A stretch of DNA of 64,000 bases from Acidocella sp. 20-57-95 (GTDB lineage Bacteria > Pseudomonadota > Alphaproteobacteria > Acetobacterales > Acetobacteraceae), in assembly GCA_002255575.1 (NCBI GenBank), contig NCAT01000004.1:62001-126000 (forward strand). Direction: 5' to 3'. The notes under the pieces were generated by a model. It was not told where the DNA came from, did no database searches, and saw only the letters and a program-made list of their open reading frames with translations. Made by a program: the position numbers and the translations under genes. Shown piece by piece: positions 18,151 through 26,933 of this stretch; positions within the stretch are counted from its first letter, which is position 1, and each line of letters starts with the position of its first letter.

Positions 18151-18810
18151 TTAGTTAGAAATTCGCATCCAAGCTGTCGTCGCCGCCGGAAGCACGCCAG
18201 CCGCGGCGGCATAAATATCAACATCCGTGAGCAAACCGGGAATATTGCTCAAATCCGCGTAGAACATCGGCGCGGTATTATAACCACCAGGCCCTTGGCC
18301 ATACCCACCAGCGTTACTGATAGGGCTAACATTCGGACGATATGCCGTTACGAAGAACTGGAATGGCAGGTTAGCACTGCCATAACCGCCACGCAGCCCA
18401 TACCCCAAACTGTTAGCGTTATATCCACCAGTATCGGTCGCGTTCAGCGGCTCGAAAATAACCGGAAGACGCCCAGTTTCATTGAACAGCGCCAGCGACA
18501 AACCATTTCGTGTCGCCCTCGGTGCAATCAGATTGGTGCGTAACCTTGCACTAAAAGCGGAATCAGTCTCACCCAAACGCCGGGGTAAATTACCCCCAAA
18601 ATAGTCACCTGAGGCGATGTCCAGAAACATCCCGCTTGCAGTCACCAGCCTACTTTGCTGGCGTACATATTGCAGAATTTCAAACAATCCACTCCAAGCC
18701 CACGCCAGACCGCACAGCACCGCATCAAGGATCGGCGTAATATCGCCAAACCACCGCGCTGGCAGCACCATTTTTAGCCGTGCCAGCATGTCATTCATGT
18801 CGCCAATCAT
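18151..18810 (-). CDS. Phage baseplate/tail protein of the gpI / Mu gp48 type
   Basis: A 219-residue protein immediately downstream of the gpJ-like baseplate gene, the normal position of tail protein I. It has an alpha-rich N-terminal region (LPARWFGDITPILDAVLCGL) followed by LDIASGDYFGGNLPRRLGE and SAFSARLRTNLIAPRATR, typical of proteins that join wedge and fibre. The first ATG is used; a second Met at residue 5 is possible. Confidence 0.68.
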   Translation of the reverse strand: MIGDMNDMLARLKMVLPARWFGDITPILDAVLCGLAWAWSGLFEILQYVRQQSRLVTASGMFLDIASGDYFGGNLPRRLGETDSAFSARLRTNLIAPRATRNGLSLALFNETGRLPVIFEPLNATDTGGYNANSLGYGLRGGYGSANLPFQFFVTAYRPNVSPISNAGGYGQGPGGYNTAPMFYADLSNIPGLLTDVDIYAAAAGVLPAATTAWMRISN

Positions 18811-18812
18811 GC

Positions 18813-19937
18813 TTAGGCCACCGCCACAGTACCGCCACGTACCACGCCAAATAGCGGTGGTGCTAAATCAGCCGTACCGCCATTTAGTAAAATACTCTCA
18901 ACATTCAGTACTGCAGGGGAAACTGAATAGGCCAACTGCGCTATGCGCGTGTAGTTCAATGTTGCACCCACACCCAACCCAGCAATATAGGTCGCAATCG
19001 CACCGGCGACCTGCGCGATCATGATCTGATGCGAAACATCTGCCGCTGTTATAATGTTCATCGATATATTAGCCAAACTTACAACCGGCGCTTGCACCGC
19101 GAAGCTCGAGCCGACGGGTCGTACCGCGTCCACCGCTTGATAGACTAAACTCAGTAAGCTCGCAGGCGGCACCCCCGAACCATCATCAACCGTCACCACG
19201 AAATGCCCCGCCTGCGTCGTGCCAGCCTGATTAATATTTTCGCTGATCTGATAGCTCAACCCTTGCCGAACACCCGTAATCGCTTCCCCAATTGCCAACC
19301 CGGTAGCCTTCGATAAACTGGCCAGATAATTGCCAAATCGCGCCCGAAATGCGGTATCACTTTCCGCATCATATCCACCGGTCATCATGTTTGCATTGGT
19401 AACAATATCGATTCCCGGTAATGCGGAGGTGATCATTGAAATCGCCGCAGGCTGCACATTGCCGGCCGCCCCCGGCGTAGTTGCCGTCACCGGCACCGTC
19501 AAGCTCGCCACGCCGGCCGCCAAACTATAGCCACCGAGACCACTGCTAAACGCGGCATTCGCGGTATCAGCTGTAACGATAAAACTCGCTGCATTCGCGG
19601 CCACTGCAACATTCGTTCCAAGGGGAATAAAGGCTGCAAGAGTAGGCGTGAACCGCGAAAAACTCACCAGCCCGCTTGCCGCCACAGCGGGCAAGCGCGT
19701 AAATCCAAAATCTGCGCAAAAACTATCACAATCACTACCCGTACTGGTCGCCAATCTTGTGGTCGTTAGCACCTGTACAATTAGCCACTGAACCCACAAG
19801 GCCACTGATGCATTAGCTTCCAATATCGCCCGCAATACAGAACCAACACTTAAATCCAACAACGAAGCCGCAGCGCCTTGCACAGAAGCGGCCATCCCCT
19901 CAACCAATGTTGAGAAGTTTTGCATCGATAATTGCAT
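18813..19937 (-). CDS. Baseplate J-like protein (gp47 family)
   Basis: A 374-residue baseplate wedge component. The N-terminus has DLSVGSVLRAILEANASVAL, the conserved opening of BaseplateJ proteins, then DCDSFCADFGFTRLPAVAASG. The middle contains GGYDAESDTAFRARFGNYL, another family hallmark. It lies between the gp46/gpW-like gene and the gpI-like gene, as in P2 and Mu, and supports a contractile tail. Confidence 0.88.
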   Translation of the reverse strand: MQLSMQNFSTLVEGMAASVQGAAASLLDLSVGSVLRAILEANASVALWVQWLIVQVLTTTRLATSTGSDCDSFCADFGFTRLPAVAASGLVSFSRFTPTLAAFIPLGTNVAVAANAASFIVTADTANAAFSSGLGGYSLAAGVASLTVPVTATTPGAAGNVQPAAISMITSALPGIDIVTNANMMTGGYDAESDTAFRARFGNYLASLSKATGLAIGEAITGVRQGLSYQISENINQAGTTQAGHFVVTVDDGSGVPPASLLSLVYQAVDAVRPVGSSFAVQAPVVSLANISMNIITAADVSHQIMIAQVAGAIATYIAGLGVGATLNYTRIAQLAYSVSPAVLNVESILLNGGTADLAPPLFGVVRGGTVAVA

Positions 19938-19944
19938 GGAGCCC

Positions 19945-20307
19945 CTATAATGAAAAACTGAGGAAATTATTTTTCCCGACCAGCGCGTCGGTATACTGGA
20001 TTGTTAAATTTACCGTGCCATCAACGGCAGATGTTATGCGAACCGCTGGCGCGGGGGAGCGTGCCACCGCAGCTTCCAGAAGCATTTGCGTTCTCGCAAC
20101 GCCCATAATCACGGCCGCCGCCCCTGGTTGACCTACAAACTGCCCAAGCCCGGCGCCATAATTCAACTGCCAGATGTAATCGCCGCCGTTCGTTAATAGC
20201 CGCCGCAATACACGTTGTTCTGTCAATGCTGGGCCATCACTCAGCGCCAAGTCTCCTGTCGGCCCAACATTCAAATCACCACCAAACAACAAACTAAGGT
20301 CCGCCAT
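19945..20307 (-). CDS. Baseplate wedge protein, gp46/gpW-like
   Basis: About 120 residues, starting at ATG 20307 that overlaps the upstream stop (TGATG). It has LNVGPTGDLALSDGPALTEQRVLRRL and NYGAGLGQFVG, the pattern of Mu gp46-like and gpW/gp25-like wedge proteins, which organise the baseplate around the hub. It is placed between gpV-like and gpJ-like genes as expected. Confidence 0.78.
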   Translation of the reverse strand: MADLSLLFGGDLNVGPTGDLALSDGPALTEQRVLRRLLTNGGDYIWQLNYGAGLGQFVGQPGAAAVIMGVARTQMLLEAAVARSPAPAVRITSAVDGTVNLTIQYTDALVGKNNFLSFSL

Positions 20308-20852
20308 CACACAGTCACCGAAGGAAGACCCGTCACGCCACCCTGAGTATCTAGATGATCATGTGTATTATGCGCGTTGCGCAATGCCGCAAGCGTACCG
20401 TGTGTATTATTCTGATCAGAAATATCACCTGTGACTACCAGATTACCCGTCACCATAACGGTCGGCGCCTGCATTGTAATTGTTCCATCATTACGTAATT
20501 TAAGAAAGCTGCCAGTTTGGTGCTGCAACCATAGCTCGCCGCTTGGCGCTGGTATTGGCCGGTCAACCGAAGACCATACACATCCTGCAATCACACCATG
20601 TTCCGAGTCTGCCTCCTGTGCCAACACCAGTACCTGGTCACCCGGTGTTAGGGGTGCCGCCAACCCCCACCCTGCCCCAACCCAACTGGAAAGGATCGGC
20701 AGCCAGCCGGATAAAACATTCTCAGGCTGGATCAGTACGCGCGCTGCATAATGGGCAGGATCAAAACTAGAAACCAACCCAAAACGGACCACCCCAGCGA
20801 GAGCGTCTAACCCGCCTGCCTTTGCTTTAACGGCATTCCAAAAATGATCCAT
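20307..20852 (-). CDS. Phage baseplate assembly protein V-like (tail spike/puncturing tip)
   Basis: A 181-residue protein. It has an OB-fold-like N-terminal part (RFGLVSSFDPAHYAARVLI, then GWLPILSSWVGAGWG and PLTPGDQVLVL), followed by a short beta-helical tail (GTITMQAPTVMVTGNLVVTGDIS) that ends in an H-N-T-H-D-H segment. Metal-binding HxH motifs are typical of gpV spike tips. It overlaps the next gene by one base. Confidence 0.8.
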   Translation of the reverse strand: MDHFWNAVKAKAGGLDALAGVVRFGLVSSFDPAHYAARVLIQPENVLSGWLPILSSWVGAGWGLAAPLTPGDQVLVLAQEADSEHGVIAGCVWSSVDRPIPAPSGELWLQHQTGSFLKLRNDGTITMQAPTVMVTGNLVVTGDISDQNNTHGTLAALRNAHNTHDHLDTQGGVTGLPSVTV

Positions 20853-20853
20853 G

Positions 20854-21852
20854 TTATTCGATCACATTTGCATGAGCGCGAATTGTCTCAACAAATCCAT
20901 GGCTGACGTCAATCTCCCGTACCACCGCATCAACCATATAGCTTCGATCGATATTTGAATCAGTACCTTGAAAAACAATTTGCATATTCGGACGAATTGT
21001 AAGCTCTCCTGGCAACCTTAACGTGAGGGTCGTTTCATGCCGCCCAAGCGCTGCCAAATGGCCCGTCGCAAGAGCTTGCGCTTGAATGCTAGAAAGGTTT
21101 GGTCTGATCAAAGTTGTCATGGTACCGGTTTGGTTGCCCGCCATCTTTGTTATCACTGCTTTGTTTTGTGTATTCCATGATTTGACAGTTGCCCCAACTG
21201 GCAGAGCGGCAGTGACGACGATTTCAGCATCAATGCAACTCGTCAGGGGAACCACCACTGCATCGCCCACCAATGCAGGGGCAAAATTCAATATCGTGCC
21301 TTGAACCGATAGCGTGTAATTTTCCAGCTGCGCCAATTGCACAAGTAAATTCCACGCGGTTGAGAAACGAGAATTTAATCCCAAACCACTGCGCGCATGG
21401 TCAATTTGATAATATTGCCCCACCGGGGTCGTCGTAGCCGTTACGTTCGGCATTAACCCAAATCGGTTAGCCAACTGTTCCGCTATCTGGCTGGAGGTTT
21501 GGTTGATAAAACTATCTGAAATTTCCGCATCAATAAGCCGCGCTGCCAAATCCCGGCCGGATAGAATGACCTCGTTAACCGCGAGATCAATCTGAACTTG
21601 GTCAACCTGCCCGGTTAGCAATTTTGTGTAGCCATCGGCCGTCATTGCCGCTTCAATCACAATCATCTGTAAATTCAGCGCTGCATAAAAGCTCAGCCCC
21701 GCGAGCGGTTCATGCCCCACCGCCAAACGCACGCTAAACCGGTCCGCAGCAAAATAGCCAACCTGCTCAATCCTGACCTCAACGGCACCATAAACCGCCT
21801 GTCCTGCAATAACAATACGGATTGAAGCTAGATTAACTGGCAAGTCCGCCAC
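20854..21852 (-). CDS. Baseplate hub / late control D-like protein
   Basis: A 332-residue protein read from a GTG that lies inside the end of the tail X gene (20-base overlap). The N-terminal VEVRIEQVGYFAADRFSVRL and the central VILSGRDLAARLIDAEI match the gpD/gp27-like hub fold; WNTQNKAV lies in the middle. It would form the trimeric or hexameric hub at the tube end, next to the gpV-like spike. Confidence 0.75.
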   Translation of the reverse strand: MADLPVNLASIRIVIAGQAVYGAVEVRIEQVGYFAADRFSVRLAVGHEPLAGLSFYAALNLQMIVIEAAMTADGYTKLLTGQVDQVQIDLAVNEVILSGRDLAARLIDAEISDSFINQTSSQIAEQLANRFGLMPNVTATTTPVGQYYQIDHARSGLGLNSRFSTAWNLLVQLAQLENYTLSVQGTILNFAPALVGDAVVVPLTSCIDAEIVVTAALPVGATVKSWNTQNKAVITKMAGNQTGTMTTLIRPNLSSIQAQALATGHLAALGRHETTLTLRLPGELTIRPNMQIVFQGTDSNIDRSYMVDAVVREIDVSHGFVETIRAHANVIE

Positions 21853-22012
21853 CTGCAGCAGAATTCACCGGCGGAATATACAGCGTCGTCATGCCGATCA
21901 ATACCGGGTCGGACAACCCATTGGCCTGCGCAATCCGAATCCATTGCGTTGCGTCCTCCAAATAGGTCGCCGCAATACAAAACAAATTTCCACCAATGAC
22001 TGTAATTTTCAT
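21833..22012 (-). CDS. Small tail protein X (LysM-like)
   Basis: A 59-residue protein starting at ATG 22012 (MKITVIGGNLFCIAAT) with a GGAGCG-like site upstream. It continues YLEDATQWIRIAQANGL and TTLYIPPVN, the compact LysM-like fold of gpX that sits between tail and baseplate and often precedes gpD. It is easily missed because it is very short and a longer out-of-frame reading covers the same bases. Confidence 0.82.
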   Translation of the reverse strand: MKITVIGGNLFCIAATYLEDATQWIRIAQANGLSDPVLIGMTTLYIPPVNSAAGGGLAS

Positions 22013-22017
22013 AAAAC

Positions 22018-22707
22018 CTACGCTCCCGGTGCAGCAATATTTTTAGCTGCACGATTTAAATATCCAATCATCGCTGCAGACCCGGCAAGTATCGCTGACG
22101 ATTCTGCCACCTGATCAAGTGTCACCACACTGGCCGTACGATCCTTACTGTCCATAAACGCCGACCAATTTGAGGCCACTTGCCCACCTGCATCCACCAA
22201 AACTGAATTAGCGACGTTTTTGTTTGCCAGAATCAAAGGCGGCGAGATCAATTGGCCAGAGATACCTGTCTGCGCCGCTAAAGTGGTGGCATAAGCCAAG
22301 TCAGCCGCCACAACATCTACACCAGAAAGCAGATTGATCGTCCCTGATCCCACCGGATCTGGCACGATCGTACAAGTAATTTTAAACGGTAACCACCATG
22401 ATTTCTGATAATCAAACTGAATATCATGGATCACAACGCGGAAAAAATAATTGTCCCAGCCAATTGGTAACACACTACCATCAACACGTGCTGTATCGAG
22501 TAGCAATGCACGCGCATATGCATTCGCTCCGGAAAAAACTCCTGAAAATGTAATCTCAGCATCCTGTGCGCCCATTGCATCTACAGCGCGCCCACCGCCT
22601 ATAAACTCATGCACGGACAATATTTGCCGTCCGCCCATTTGAATTTTCGATGGTACTTCGAAATCTTGAAATGCGACGGGTCCCAGTATCAGCTTTATGC
22701 TGCTCAT
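22018..22707 (-). CDS. Phage tail/baseplate protein of unknown family
   Basis: A 229-residue protein without signal or membrane segments. The first half is beta-rich (IKLILGPVAFQDFEVPSKI, GGGRAVDAMGAQDAEITF, WLPFKITCTIVPDP), similar in style to Mu gp43-like/DNA-circulation-neighbour proteins that link the tape measure to the hub; the second half is helical. It lies between the tape-measure slot and tail X. I do not recognise a specific family. Confidence 0.5.
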   Translation of the reverse strand: MSSIKLILGPVAFQDFEVPSKIQMGGRQILSVHEFIGGGRAVDAMGAQDAEITFSGVFSGANAYARALLLDTARVDGSVLPIGWDNYFFRVVIHDIQFDYQKSWWLPFKITCTIVPDPVGSGTINLLSGVDVVAADLAYATTLAAQTGISGQLISPPLILANKNVANSVLVDAGGQVASNWSAFMDSKDRTASVVTLDQVAESSAILAGSAAMIGYLNRAAKNIAAPGA

Positions 22708-22716
22708 ATCAAATCC

Positions 22717-23451
22717 TCAGATGGATAATTTCTGCCCAACCCAAGCTGGTGTTAGAAACGGATCAAACCCGGTAAGTCCTGAAGGCGGTAAATTTGCCTC
22801 GCGATGCAAAATATCAGACAATGCCACTCGCAACTGCCGATCTACCATCCGGCGCTGAGCCATTGCAGTCTTTTCATGACCATGTTCACCAATGCCAGCA
22901 ACCGGCTCGGCGTGTGAACCAATATTTTCAAAGCCAACTCTTTTGGTAGAAAGAATCGTACGACCAACCGGCGCAAAATATCGGTCCAAAGTATTTACAG
23001 CATTTTGTGTAGAGTGATTCAATCTTGACTTATTATGCTGAAATCTCGGAGAAAGTATCGATTTCTCGAAATGAACGGCTGGGATGTTTGGGTCTGATAC
23101 ACGAAATCTTCCAAACACCCCGCCTGAATCTAACGTCTTGCGTAAGAACCCTTGACGAAAAGAGTTATCAACTCTGCGCCTTGTCTCGCATTTTACCCTC
23201 ACTATATCCCGACCCTGGGTTATACCGACTAACCCTTTGCCACTTGAACCGCTAACCCTTAAATGAGACATCGCATTCGAATGTACGACTGCGGGTTCAT
23301 AAAATTGGTTCACTCTCCAAGAGGGTGCTCGCCGCGTTGAATAAAGTATATGTATCGGCGCGATCGTTGGCAACCAATGTCTTATGTGGGCTGAAATCAG
23401 CGAATCGATCTTACGTTTTTCTAGTTTCAAAAATTGATTATTATCCAACAT
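22717..23451 (-). CDS. Protein in the tape-measure slot (unusually short)
   Basis: A 244-residue protein directly after the tail chaperone pair, where tape-measure genes lie. It is far shorter than usual for contractile tails and lacks long heptad-rich helices; it is Arg/His/Asn-rich with few hydrophobic runs. Only the C-terminal 50 residues (QRRMVDRQLRVALSD, GLTGFDPFLTPAWVG) look like a normal phage domain. It may be the remnant of a larger tape measure after deletion, or an unrelated small tail protein. Function not assigned. Confidence 0.45.
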   Translation of the reverse strand: MLDNNQFLKLEKRKIDSLISAHIRHWLPTIAPIHILYSTRRAPSWRVNQFYEPAVVHSNAMSHLRVSGSSGKGLVGITQGRDIVRVKCETRRRVDNSFRQGFLRKTLDSGGVFGRFRVSDPNIPAVHFEKSILSPRFQHNKSRLNHSTQNAVNTLDRYFAPVGRTILSTKRVGFENIGSHAEPVAGIGEHGHEKTAMAQRRMVDRQLRVALSDILHREANLPPSGLTGFDPFLTPAWVGQKLSI

Positions 23452-23486
23452 GATATCAAAATTTCACTATGAAATATTGATTGGTC

Positions 23487-23956
23487 TCAAGTAACACGCC
23501 AGCACAACCGACCCCAATCAAAATCATACCCCTCCAAAACTCCCATCGTAACCACAAACGCAATCCGCTCAGCTTCATCCAATCCAAAAGCCACATCATA
23601 GGGCACCCCGCATCGCACCAAGTACAAACAGTCGGTCAAAGCCGGGTGCCTTGTCAGTTTCCCGCTTCGGCAATCACCATGCCGTGGGCCGGCGCTGTCA
23701 TAGCGTCTGCGATAGCGGTAATGCCATCATCGCCTAACCGCTCGATCAACAGCTCGACCCCAGCTTCATTTACTGGAAATGGCAACGGAACATCATCAAT
23801 CATCGCTGCCGCTGATGCAATGCTTGCGGCCGACATATAGGCAGAATTTATGGAAAGCTCCGGTCCCACAGCTTTATAAAGTCGTAATGTCTCCAACACA
23901 CCGATGCGCCGTAGCGCGATCCGCCGTCCAGCTTTATCAACGATCATTGTATTCAT
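23487..23956 (-). CDS. Tail assembly chaperone, frameshift fusion (G-T type product)
   Basis: This entry is the predicted -1 frameshift product sharing its first 99 codons with the entry at 23654-23956. At GGGAAAC (23657-23663) a -1 slip skips the TGA and continues KLTRHPALTDCLYLVRCGV... for 57 more codons to TGA at 23487. The added part is a plausible chaperone domain: DEAERIAFVVTMGVLEGYDF and WGRLCWRV. It has no good start codon of its own. Long and short forms normally coat the tape measure and recruit tube subunits. The product is inferred, not observed. Confidence 0.72.
23654..23956 (-). CDS. Tail assembly chaperone, short form (G type)
   Basis: A 100-residue protein starting at ATG 23956, which overlaps the tail tube stop (TGATG). 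It has VDKAGRRIALRRIGVLETLR and YMSAASIASAAAMIDDVPLP, ending AHGMVIAEAGN. Position between tube and tape-measure slot fits the gpG-type chaperone. Its last two sense codons, GGA AAC, form part of the slippery heptamer, and the stop TGA follows immediately. Confidence 0.75.
   Translation of the reverse strand: MNTMIVDKAGRRIALRRIGVLETLRLYKAVGPELSINSAYMSAASIASAAAMIDDVPLPFPVNEAGVELLIERLGDDGITAIADAMTAPAHGMVIAEAGN
23657..23663 (-). promoter_or_regulatory. Programmed -1 ribosomal frameshift slippery site GGGAAAC
   Basis: In the zero frame the bases read GCG GGA AAC TGA, so the heptamer is G GGA AAC, an exact X XXY YYZ site. Lambda uses the close relative GGGAAAG at the same place in its G-T genes. 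The -1 frame is open for 57 codons beyond the stop. Confidence 0.78.
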
Positions 23957-24384
23957 CACACACGCACCCTGCTGGACGCATAGAATTGCAAACGCTGCGT
24001 TACTGGCGCATCCCCTTTAAAAACACCGGCTGATGTTAGCTTAAACACCACACCGCTGAATTGATACGTCGATGTCGAGCCATCGGGCTCATTCACATAT
24101 TGGTATAACGTTCCAGCACCGATTGGCGTTCCTGCAAAATAGGCACGCTCAATAACCGCAATGAAATCATCAGCAACAGATGATCCCCGGTCTAGCATGA
24201 ACATTCCCGACCAGCCTTTTGGCAGCTCCGCTCCTAGCTGCACACCATCAAGCCTGTCCACCCGAATGGATTGCGTTACCTGGCTTGCTTCGAATCCCGT
24301 GACATGGGCCAGATCAATCCGGCCAAACGGGCCTACCACAACAAGCTGGCAGTCATTTCCAACAGAAAATGTATTATACGGCAT
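23956..24384 (-). CDS. Phage tail tube protein
   Basis: A 142-residue, beta-rich protein located directly downstream of the sheath gene, the standard place for the tube. It contains GPFGRIDLAHVTGFEASQ, a central PKGWSGMFMLDRG and the C-terminal VVFKLTSAGVFKGDAPVTQ, consistent with a tube fold that stacks in hexameric rings. It couples to the chaperone gene by a one-base TGATG overlap. Confidence 0.8.
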   Translation of the reverse strand: MPYNTFSVGNDCQLVVVGPFGRIDLAHVTGFEASQVTQSIRVDRLDGVQLGAELPKGWSGMFMLDRGSSVADDFIAVIERAYFAGTPIGAGTLYQYVNEPDGSTSTYQFSGVVFKLTSAGVFKGDAPVTQRLQFYASSRVRV

Positions 24385-24398
24385 CTAAAATCTCTCCC

Positions 24399-25952
24399 TC
24401 AGGTAATGGCTGGAACGCTCTGTCGGCTTACCTGAACCGTTTGCCCACCTTGCACATTGACAATGAACTTTTCATTGATTGCCTGATACTGAACCTGACA
24501 ATCAGCCTGAACATAGCCGAGTCCAGTGCGGCTTGCAGGGTTGTTCGATGTATCACACACAACCGCAAACGGGAGTGAGCCATCCGTGCTGCCAAGTAAC
24601 CCTTGGCTCAACAAACCATTCAAAAATGCTAGCAACGTTGCGCGAATATTTTGAAACAACGTCACATTCACTAACTGCCCAACATACTTTCCCATGCCGG
24701 AAGACAAGGTCTGCGCGATATAGTTTGTCAGCCTGGTATAATTATCGCCATTTGTGGCTGCGTTCGACGATGCATTATGCCCACCCCGCACCCCCCAATA
24801 GGCCCCACCCGGCTGCGGGTTTGCAATCACATCAATTCCGGCAGACAGCAAAGCTGAGAAATCAGCCGTCGCATAGGCTGTAGCCGTACCGGCACCCGGC
24901 TGGCCAGATTTCTGCGTTCCAATCACACCATATAGCGGTTTGTTCAGAGACGATTGCTCCGGTGATAGATTCGCTAATCGCCCGGCAACAAACCCTTGTG
25001 GCGAGACAAGGCGCGTAACCGCATTGGTTTGATCATACCAATAAATCCAGTCACCGAACATCATTTTAGCTGCGTAGCTATCAAGACCAGCTGACGCCTT
25101 TGTCGCCACGGCGTTCGAGATCACATCCCCAGCCGGCCCAGTCAAAATCATATAAATAGATTCCGACAATCCGAAGGCCACTTGCACGCTCCATTGGGTA
25201 GCATCATCTGCATCCGCTAATAGCGCAAGCGCACAACCTTGCCCGCGTAGCGCATACATCCCCAACCGTGGCAACGTATCACTCCCAACGAGTGATGCTG
25301 CTGACACTGCCGTTGAGCCATCACTTCCCGGCGTTCCCGCCGAGAAAGGATAAAGCCCAGCCACCGGTGCCGCACTCGCCCCTAACACACTCGCCACAAC
25401 AAGCCGGGACGGTCCACGAAGTACGCCACTGCCAATATTTACCGCTTTGGCAAGATTATTCCAAAAGACAGCGCCCGAACCGTTAATATTGTCAAACACC
25501 TCAGGGCTTAATCCCGGCAACGTCACCGTCAATCGCCAGCTATTAGCCGCCGATCCCGCTGAAAGTGCCAACGTCAATTCGTTACCCAAACTACCCGTAT
25601 AAAGGGCTGTGAAGGTAACAGCTCCCAGCAGAGCAACGGAGGACGCCGTGTCTGTCCCATCTGTTACCCGTACACATCGAAAATTTGCAGCACCCTGCTG
25701 CACTGCGGTCGCAACTTGCGTACCCATATCATATTTGTGGGCGGCAACCGGTCCGAATGAGGCAGCATAATCGCTCATCGAACCGATAATCGTCGGCTCA
25801 CCCACCGGTCCCCAACTCGCCGTTCCCACAACACCTAAAATATCGGTTGGCACCCCATTCAAAAGCAATGTCTGCGGTGCGACAATCTGTACATATAGGT
25901 CGGGGACAATGAGTGCCGTTGTATTCAACGCACCTTGGGCGCTTATTGGCAT
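24399..25952 (-). CDS. Contractile tail sheath protein
   Basis: A 517-residue sheath protein. The N-terminus (PDLYVQIVAPQTLLLNGVPTD) and GVVGTASWGPVGEP are the usual opening of Mu/P2-like sheath subunits; TDGTDTASSVALLG follows. A central AKMMFGDWIYWYDQTN and the C-terminal YRRL-like TRLTNYIAQTL... VNVTLFQNIRATLLAFL form the C-terminal sheath arms. Its presence makes this a contractile (myovirus-type) tail. Confidence 0.9.
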   Translation of the reverse strand: MPISAQGALNTTALIVPDLYVQIVAPQTLLLNGVPTDILGVVGTASWGPVGEPTIIGSMSDYAASFGPVAAHKYDMGTQVATAVQQGAANFRCVRVTDGTDTASSVALLGAVTFTALYTGSLGNELTLALSAGSAANSWRLTVTLPGLSPEVFDNINGSGAVFWNNLAKAVNIGSGVLRGPSRLVVASVLGASAAPVAGLYPFSAGTPGSDGSTAVSAASLVGSDTLPRLGMYALRGQGCALALLADADDATQWSVQVAFGLSESIYMILTGPAGDVISNAVATKASAGLDSYAAKMMFGDWIYWYDQTNAVTRLVSPQGFVAGRLANLSPEQSSLNKPLYGVIGTQKSGQPGAGTATAYATADFSALLSAGIDVIANPQPGGAYWGVRGGHNASSNAATNGDNYTRLTNYIAQTLSSGMGKYVGQLVNVTLFQNIRATLLAFLNGLLSQGLLGSTDGSLPFAVVCDTSNNPASRTGLGYVQADCQVQYQAINEKFIVNVQGGQTVQVSRQSVPAIT

Positions 25953-25955
25953 TGC

Positions 25956-26096
25956 TTAATTCCCTTTGCTCGAAACCCGTACCACAAAACTAGCTTCCGG
26001 CCCGGCAAGTATTTTTGTGACGGTCGCGCCGTCAGTAATCACCTCACCACGCTTGTAATTTAGGAATGGTTTTAATACCACCAAATGAAACGCCAT
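25956..26096 (-). CDS. Small phage protein, 46 residues
   Basis: A short frame between the sheath gene and the next upstream gene, starting at ATG 26096 with an upstream AAGGAAAA stretch. The product MAFHLVVLKPFLNYKRGEVI... is basic and ends VVRVSSKGN. Its spacing (3 bases before the sheath, 9 after the upstream gene) fits the tightly packed operon, so I believe it is real. It resembles the small proteins found next to sheath genes in Mu-like phages, but no family was recognised. Confidence 0.6.
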   Translation of the reverse strand: MAFHLVVLKPFLNYKRGEVITDGATVTKILAGPEASFVVRVSSKGN

Positions 26097-26105
26097 CGTT
26101 TTTCC

Positions 26106-26933
26106 TTAACTATTTATGGTTTCTATGTATTCATTGTTACCCGAGTAACGGCTTACGCCAAACAGCATCGCTGGGGTAAATTGTGCGATTGTTGTCGGGT
26201 ACTCGGCGCTATACGTCAGTGTACGTTTATATAACCCGGCATTTTCAGCCGCATCTGTTGACTCGCTATCAATAAAAATCAGCCGCGCATTTGCACCATC
26301 AGCAAGGGGTATAAATTGCTGGCATGCCAGAGCTTGGTCAATCACGGGGGCAACCAAATCTCGACTTGCCGGGTCCGGGCACCATAACCCAATTTGGAAT
26401 CGCTGCTCTTGCCGCTTAACTTCCTGTAATGCCCCAACGCTGGCAACCACGCGCCCACTTAACGCATAGGCCTGCGGCAACGTAATCGAGGCACCGCTGT
26501 AATCGACGATCCAACCAGCATCTCGCAACAGCACGGCAATGTTACTCGCAACCGTTGCCGGCGTGTCCATCGCCTGTACGGCATATGCATAGACCTCACC
26601 ATTTAGCCCGATACCAGCAAGTTGCCCCACTGCACAAACACCAGAAAAAGTCAGTGTTTGTGCGTCCCGAACCACCAGGAGTGACACCACGATTTCTCCC
26701 ATACTGTGCCAAATCCGTGGATAGCGCGTGGTATTCTTCATGACCCTGTCTGCATTAATGGTAATATTCACCACCTGCTCTACAAGATTTTCCTCTAAAG
26801 CTGGCGCCATCGGTAATCCGCGATAAATCCGGCATATCAGCCCAACAGTACTCTCTTGTAATGCCCCATTTGGGTAAAGTGCTGTCGCGATAATTGACTG
26901 TATGGCAATCTCAACATCAGACTGATCGGCCAT
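26106..26933 (-). CDS. Phage structural protein, possibly tail terminator or completion protein
   Basis: A 275-residue protein if read from ATG 26933, which overlaps the upstream stop by one base (TGATG). It has ADQSDVEIAIQSIIATALYPNG, a central YAYAVQAMDTPATVASNIAVLL, and RQEQRFQIGLWCPDPASRD. Repeated beta strands and its place just upstream of the sheath suggest a tail completion role. No family recognised. Confidence 0.5.
   Translation of the reverse strand: MADQSDVEIAIQSIIATALYPNGALQESTVGLICRIYRGLPMAPALEENLVEQVVNITINADRVMKNTTRYPRIWHSMGEIVVSLLVVRDAQTLTFSGVCAVGQLAGIGLNGEVYAYAVQAMDTPATVASNIAVLLRDAGWIVDYSGASITLPQAYALSGRVVASVGALQEVKRQEQRFQIGLWCPDPASRDLVAPVIDQALACQQFIPLADGANARLIFIDSESTDAAENAGLYKRTLTYSAEYPTTIAQFTPAMLFGVSRYSGNNEYIETINS

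Noticed and set aside
21828..22052. 74-codon minus-strand frame over tail X
   Set aside because: It is Trp/Cys-rich and unlike a phage protein; the other frame gives a proper gpX-like protein with a ribosome site.
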